Part shown: positions 36,501 to 38,128 of the stretch, one piece after another
How the letters are laid out: the number at the start of each line of letters is the position of its first letter
Numbering within the stretch: position 1 is the stretch's first letter
DNA from: Candidatus Bathyarchaeota archaeon
GTDB taxonomy: Archaea; Thermoproteota; Bathyarchaeia; 40CM-2-53-6
Direction: 5' to 3'
NCBI GenBank assembly: GCA_005888695.1
Contig: VBBH01000194.1
Coordinates: 1-38,128 of the forward strand
DNA: 38,128 nucleotides
Translations under genes and position numbers: made by a program
The notes under the pieces: generated by a model
What the model was told of the DNA's origin: nothing
Databases searched by the model: none
Seen by the model: the letters and a program-made list of their open reading frames with translations, nothing else

Positions 36501-37363
36501 CGGGAGCGACGTCTCTCACAATAACAGCAAGTGACGGGTACATTACTCGGTCGCTGACGATTCAGCTAACCGTCAACGGATACAACGTGACCTACTGGTA
36601 CAACCCGCTGCAAGTGAACAGAGGCAGCAGTACAGCAATCTATCTGCAGATCTTCCCAGAGTACGGAATACCATTAACCAACGCGACCATATCCCCAGTT
36701 ACAGTCCCGAACTGTCTAACAGTCTACCCGCCCAATGCAAGATACTTCAACATCGGGCCCATAGGGGGCTATGACTTTCCAACTCTCCCGATTGCAGCAA
36801 GTTCGGCCTGTAACTTAGGAAACTACCAGGTCACAGTGAAGGTCAACGGCACATCCGTCCACACCTACGATATGCTGCTAACCTTCACCGTCACCGTGAA
36901 CCCCGCTCCACCACCCGGCGGAGGAGGAGGTAGCGTTGCGGCCGGAACTTTGATAACATTGGCGGACGGGTCCCAGGTCCCGGTCCAGAATCTCAAGGTC
37001 GGCATGAAACTATTATCATACGATATGACGACCCACCAGTTCGTTGTTACCACTCTGGACAGGTTTTTCACAGTGGTTACTCGCAACCAGATGGAGATCA
37101 AAACCGCAACAGGCAAGCCATTGATCGTCGATCAGAACCCTGCACAGAAGCTCTATGTCAAACTACCAGACGGGACAGTAACTCTATTGTCTGTTACAGA
37201 GTTGAAGGTGGGCTACCAGCTCTTCGAGCCCTTGAGCCAAACGTGGACTCCAATCACCGACATTCACTATCAGAATGGGGGCAACCACGTCATGTACGAC
37301 CTGTACACTTCAGGCCCCGGGAATTACATCGCTAACGGATACCTCGACCCGTTGAAGATGTAA
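30515..37363 (+). CDS. Giant secreted beta-propeller/Ig-repeat protein with C-terminal Hint domain (2282 aa)
   Basis: TTG start. Signal peptide (IAIPVAIVIASMMMLSSIYL), then a propeller homologous to the preceding gene (FWNGTAYFERS; Asp-box STDGGVTWNK near residue 200; YLVYEGSQYV), a fibronectin-like unit near residues 675-770, and a series of Ig-like units (about 770-1580; FSLSASPTAVTVNAGSPGTS and related starts, each about 90 residues). From about 1580 to 1930 there is a second propeller (ATSTNGASWNIYNTG; YILYWPYWGPLRGVLWSNGS). A Gly-rich linker leads to a Hint domain at 2140-2282: SVAAGTLITLADGSQVPVQN, then LKVGMKLLSYD, and at the end VMYDLY...NYIANGYLDP. Hint domains self-cleave at their first residue. 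There is no transmembrane helix, so autoprocessing or attachment through Hint may replace an anchor. The larger paralog of the upstream gene. Confidence 0.85.
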   Translation: MSRRIAIPVAIVIASMMMLSSIYLGMSQVPPMALPKSTVNAPAITYGKLSDFWNGTAYFERSLVQLPAGQNGLDEPAPMAMPDVGSDVVYTYYRMHVPANPNGLGAHDAIGLLRSDDGGATYYVPPGVREPVLDVGSPSGWNACDWDSFNVISPSVVKAGSTYYMVYEGANLQAGSPSPISCNPTDLIFGAIGLATSTDGGVTWNKIAGTRPGLFLQHNILNSFECVNIGAPFISYFNNEFQIFFHGNCGQPSDLRGKVLCLALLYFGCDFGVSVCLGLGGIHSSCPTLSLSVCNPLPTCPVGFRFDSSRSKLGMVHGTDITNINNLQGQVDNANPIMDVGVGAQSWDSRVNGKASVVSETDSTGQLWYYLVYEGSQYVFCNTYNFGGIGVNEGNWGWGLARTTNLNGGTWEKYQFNPIRQVFQNQSGCGFNTPHIFQFNGAFRVYDFHYYSTLGGPTYVDSNVLLPGTDPYLHLYRAVYNNGQGQCEPSANHSIGFFDASGILPAGWAQSTRDASGHQVGANWLCLGPNQQVTGTADYSLLNSSPSKIPAGDYAVTFEDSIDSLTCSLPFPLGGGCEPIVIQSITWNNGANTVSSMTPHRNDFQNANQNQDFEQQFTAVFGNSYEWRTHWESNAYTRLHWVYLRQLTDTSDNTGQNSRADIFAPSATMNSLPAISPAPFTVSWTGQDYGAIPTGIWSFDVQYQINGGSWTNLGPGAGDMCCTGTTATTYTIQNPQCFTTYAFRVRARDNSGNLGQYSLSVTTAFSCGNSFGLSASPTTVYMSSNSPTNSATSTLTLTSVNGYSGSVSLTSSQPISSPPSLDGMGTGFCHSTSSTHCTASLSTQNAGDMIVVFTSSPTTLTNGFSVSDTYGLTFNSRKYFSLWDYRGNVFEQISVQEFWAVATTSLSLDTITMTTQDPLFCCPGHNLEMIAFGISGSGDQFDGTPSTSIQSSGNPSVSISSTISNEMVIGYAIDGSNSLTAVSPLTFIGSSGNNGAEYTILSSPQSATVSFGNALGEWAEIADVVQPLPGFSFSFAPQSVPLTSGGTSTSAVTITTASFVPAGTYELSITGTNPFTTHTVAITAIVSNFSLSASPTAVTVNAGSPGTSTITVAPVTGFTGTVTLTSDTPGCSLSPISVPGSGTSTLSCTLTTASNYLVTVTGTSGSESHAVSVTYTVQDFVISSSPPLLNIQQGAIGDSTINLASVNGFNLGVGVTVTASSGITASVNPSSVTLSSGGTGSTTLTVTVPSSTPIGNYTVTVTGQNGALQHSVTIIVQVSNFQLTVAPASLAVQRGGSASVTLTLTSVNGYSGPATLAVTTIPSCVGYTISTQMVQINAWNTTLVSLLLSPSLRTLPGVTGTTTVTTGAISGFTDTVSLTTGISPSSGLSCSPSPNTVTGAGTSTLYCSGIVGVYTVTVTGTSGSIIHSTTLTVNVRDFSLTVTPTTVNIPDGRSAALTVQAASINGYSGTVSLSWTYAACSTWSFGKPSLALSPGGTDSASLTLTMGPTCYANSYSTYVTGYDSVFGMARYAALTVNASDFTIYAQIGTSVGIGGQYTLKYNVTYYDNNNYPGSILTQSSSFGANNCCLSRSVPNIFSITKPDSNSAPGLITNINDVYQSFSDPWNGQGFYAQGRDWVFYINYESCGTYGTTNCLKYATSTNGASWNIYNTGLVVPTTPSIVTNGTDVFYVRYNGVDTQSGKALMLGIGKLHPDGTIAWRPEYTVKPATSGVYWYAESMRLSTTGQIFVAYNRLTSASGSGYPYVIHSNGVDYTTWQRETQLNTGLDDYRFSLVPLPNGQMYILYWPYWGPLRGVLWSNGSWSSQETITPNNTYVQQTAFGFSTGNSTVYAIWQERTSQKVQFAIRKAAGWTSPQTIFAADTNLNPRWSASYDPLHRKWYILYYSYSTNQIWEYSGYPGAWSGKTVVFTTNGATSNSLIGTFYNTSQVNTSSNTLGIFWTQYDASSNLQLKYGNATIFTGGSFPTTWPITSTGAGSGATSLTITASDGYITRSLTIQLTVNGYNVTYWYNPLQVNRGSSTAIYLQIFPEYGIPLTNATISPVTVPNCLTVYPPNARYFNIGPIGGYDFPTLPIAASSACNLGNYQVTVKVNGTSVHTYDMLLTFTVTVNPAPPPGGGGGSVAAGTLITLADGSQVPVQNLKVGMKLLSYDMTTHQFVVTTLDRFFTVVTRNQMEIKTATGKPLIVDQNPAQKLYVKLPDGTVTLLSVTELKVGYQLFEPLSQTWTPITDIHYQNGGNHVMYDLYTSGPGNYIANGYLDPLKM
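36932..37360 (+). other. Hint (Hedgehog/intein) domain at the end of the giant protein
   Basis: 143 codons. Block A is SVAAGTLITLADG, where intein/Hedgehog domains have C-F-x-x-G-T; Ser stands in for Cys as nucleophile. The block-B position T-x-x-H is V-D-Q-N here, within PLIVDQNPAQ, so the usual activating His appears to be Asn (residue ~2208). The end VMYDLYTSGPGNYIANGYL matches the terminal Y-N/D-L...NY-x-ANG-x-L strand. There is no homing endonuclease insert and no C-extein, so it is a Hedgehog- or BIL-like domain rather than a splicing intein. Confidence 0.75.
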
Positions 37364-37440
37364 CCAAACCCGGCAATCCATCCAGAGCTCAATGCTTGAC
37401 AAAATTCATCGCCGATCCATACCTCGACCCTCAAATCCTC

Positions 37441-37593
37441 CATTTTGTGCCCTGATTGCCAATCGGAGCCTACTTTTTCTGGCCCCCGATGTCCCCCTCA
37501 TGAATTTCCGCTATGTTTAAATGAATAATAGCGTTTCCGCAAAATGCTTTCTAGGGCAAAATGAAGGTATTTTGGCACTTCTCGCCCAAAATG
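37441..37593. repeat. Cluster of CAAAATG motifs in both orientations
   Basis: CATTTTG at 37441-37447, CAAAATG at 37540-37546, 37557-37563 and 37587-37593, and a CAAAAT/ATTTTG hairpin at 37557-37574 with a six-base loop. Five related heptamers in 150 bp of gene-free sequence look organised, possibly as binding sites or a transcript end. Confidence 0.4.
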
Positions 37594-37934
37594 AGGCGCT
37601 TAAGAAAATAAAGTTGGAAAAAAGGGGGGGTAGATTGTAGAGTTTCAAGACGTGGAAGAGACTTATCGAATACTTTCACACCGACCACGTATAATCCTGA
37701 CCATGGAAATCCGCTCTTCTCCCCAAACCACCAAACAGGAAACTCGCTAGAAGAAAAGTTTTACAGGCATTTCTGAAATTTACCCCTAAGAATTGTTATT
37801 GATCCCCACCCCTCATTATTTTTCTGCAGCCACAGACAGAACACATTCACTTTCACACCCAACTCCACGCTACCCTCCCTTCATGATGCAAACCCGTCAA
37901 GAGCCCCATTCCGAACGAATCCGTTCATGCCTAC

Positions 37935-38110
37935 CATGTGTTCCCGCGGAAGCTCAGAGGGATTCCTCGACTAGTCGAAATCCTGACAATTGGTAAGCAG
38001 AATCCTCTCGTACTGCGGCCATGTGTCCCGACAACCCCGCAGTAGAACAATTACAGGAAAACTCGATAAGACGGTACCGGCAATGACAGAATCGATCTCT
38101 CAGAGTTATC
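37935..38110 (-). repeat. Long repeat copy B with exact sarcin-ricin-loop 12-mer
   Basis: Homologous to 11290-11475. On the minus strand it contains the exact universal 23S rRNA 12-mer AGTACGAGAGGA (38003-38014), inside GCAG...CTGC arms that would close the loop, then TTACCAATTGTC (archaeal 23S has GTACCGGTTGTC there) and GAGCTTCCGCGGGAAC, with AGCT and GCGG in the order of 23S domain VI. Minus-strand sequence further on can form a GAACG-GATT-CGTTC hairpin. On its plus-strand right side it joins repeat copy 7. Confidence 0.55.
38054..38105 (+). repeat. Dispersed ~50-bp repeat, copy 7
   Basis: Contains AGGAAAACTCGATAAGACGG, TACCGGCAATGACAGAATCG and ATCTCTCAG. The most diverged left half of the seven; attached to the 23S-like long repeat like copy 2. 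Confidence 0.7.
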
Positions 38111-38128
38111 TTCAGTTGCCCAGGGAAC

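Larger units (their letters stand above)
37364..38128. other. Downstream region without an intact gene
   Basis: No convincing gene. It holds the CAAAATG cluster (37441-37593), an A/G-rich run near 37605-37632, and the second long 23S-like repeat. A 67-codon frame at 37793-37996 overlaps the repeat and has no coding character. Confidence 0.6.

Noticed and set aside
37372..37412. Possible degenerate repeat copy after the Hint gene (CCCGGCAATCC, then GACAAAATTCATCG)
   Set aside because: Matches need a large gap; cannot be told from chance by eye.
37793..37996. A 67-codon frame rich in His/Pro/Ser
   Set aside because: Overlaps the long repeat and starts in an AT-rich gap; no coding character.
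1..38128. tRNA genes, intact rRNA genes, transposases, integrases
   Set aside because: No tRNA-like cloverleaf with a T-loop consensus, no transposase or recombinase motif seen on either strand; the rRNA-like stretches are fragments only.

Overview
The window looks like a cell-surface island from an archaeon, most probably a member of the Thermoproteota (Nitrososphaeria/Thaumarchaeota or a close relative). This rests on GTG and TTG starts beside a few strong GGAGGT-type ribosome sites, short TATA-like promoter boxes, winged-helix regulators, NosD-type beta-helix and Ig-like surface proteins, and a membrane-anchored secreted domain that I recall as common in Thaumarchaeota. No 16S rRNA gene or other taxonomic marker is present, so the assignment is inference.

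Layout. Positions 1-7.8 kb (+ strand) hold a glycan-assembly cluster: a GT4 glycosyltransferase cut by the window edge, a GT-C (GT87-like) membrane glycosyltransferase, a small secreted Ig-like protein, a GT2 enzyme, a methyltransferase-GT fusion interrupted by an in-frame amber codon, a second GT2-like enzyme and a methyltransferase. Positions 7.8-10.7 kb (- strand) hold a small membrane protein and an overlapping pair made of a polysaccharide deacetylase and a processive, membrane-bound GT2 synthase (NodB/NodC-like). Positions 10.7-11.7 kb are a graveyard with a gene remnant and a long repeat that carries the core of the 23S rRNA sarcin-ricin loop. Positions 11.7-20.4 kb (- strand) hold a large TPR/Ig-like/winged-helix protein followed 9 bp later by a giant NosD beta-helix plus Ig-repeat surface protein, now split by a frameshift. 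Positions 21.1-26.5 kb (+ strand) carry small secreted proteins, a PKD-SGNH hydrolase-HYR secreted protein, a membrane-anchored secreted protein and a winged-helix regulator. Positions 26.6-37.4 kb (+ strand) hold two giant paralogous secreted proteins (1168 and 2282 aa) with Asp-box beta-propellers and Ig-like repeats. Both sit behind the same palindrome-plus-TATA promoter element. The larger one ends in a Hedgehog/intein (Hint) domain.

How it fits together (inference): glycosyltransferases and methyltransferases build or decorate surface glycans. The NodB/NodC-like pair would make and deacetylate an N-acetylhexosamine polymer. The propeller/Ig and beta-helix proteins would display or bind glycans outside the cell. 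The shared promoter element suggests co-regulated expression of the two giant exoproteins, and the Hint domain may process or attach the larger one.

The most unusual signals are: (i) a dispersed ~50-bp repeat in seven same-orientation copies, two of them joined to 23S-rRNA-like sequence; (ii) the C-terminal Hint domain with Ser in place of Cys and Asn in place of the block-B His; (iii) the conserved palindromic promoter of the giant paralogs; (iv) the TPR-Ig-wHTH protein next to the NosD giant; and (v) several recently broken genes.
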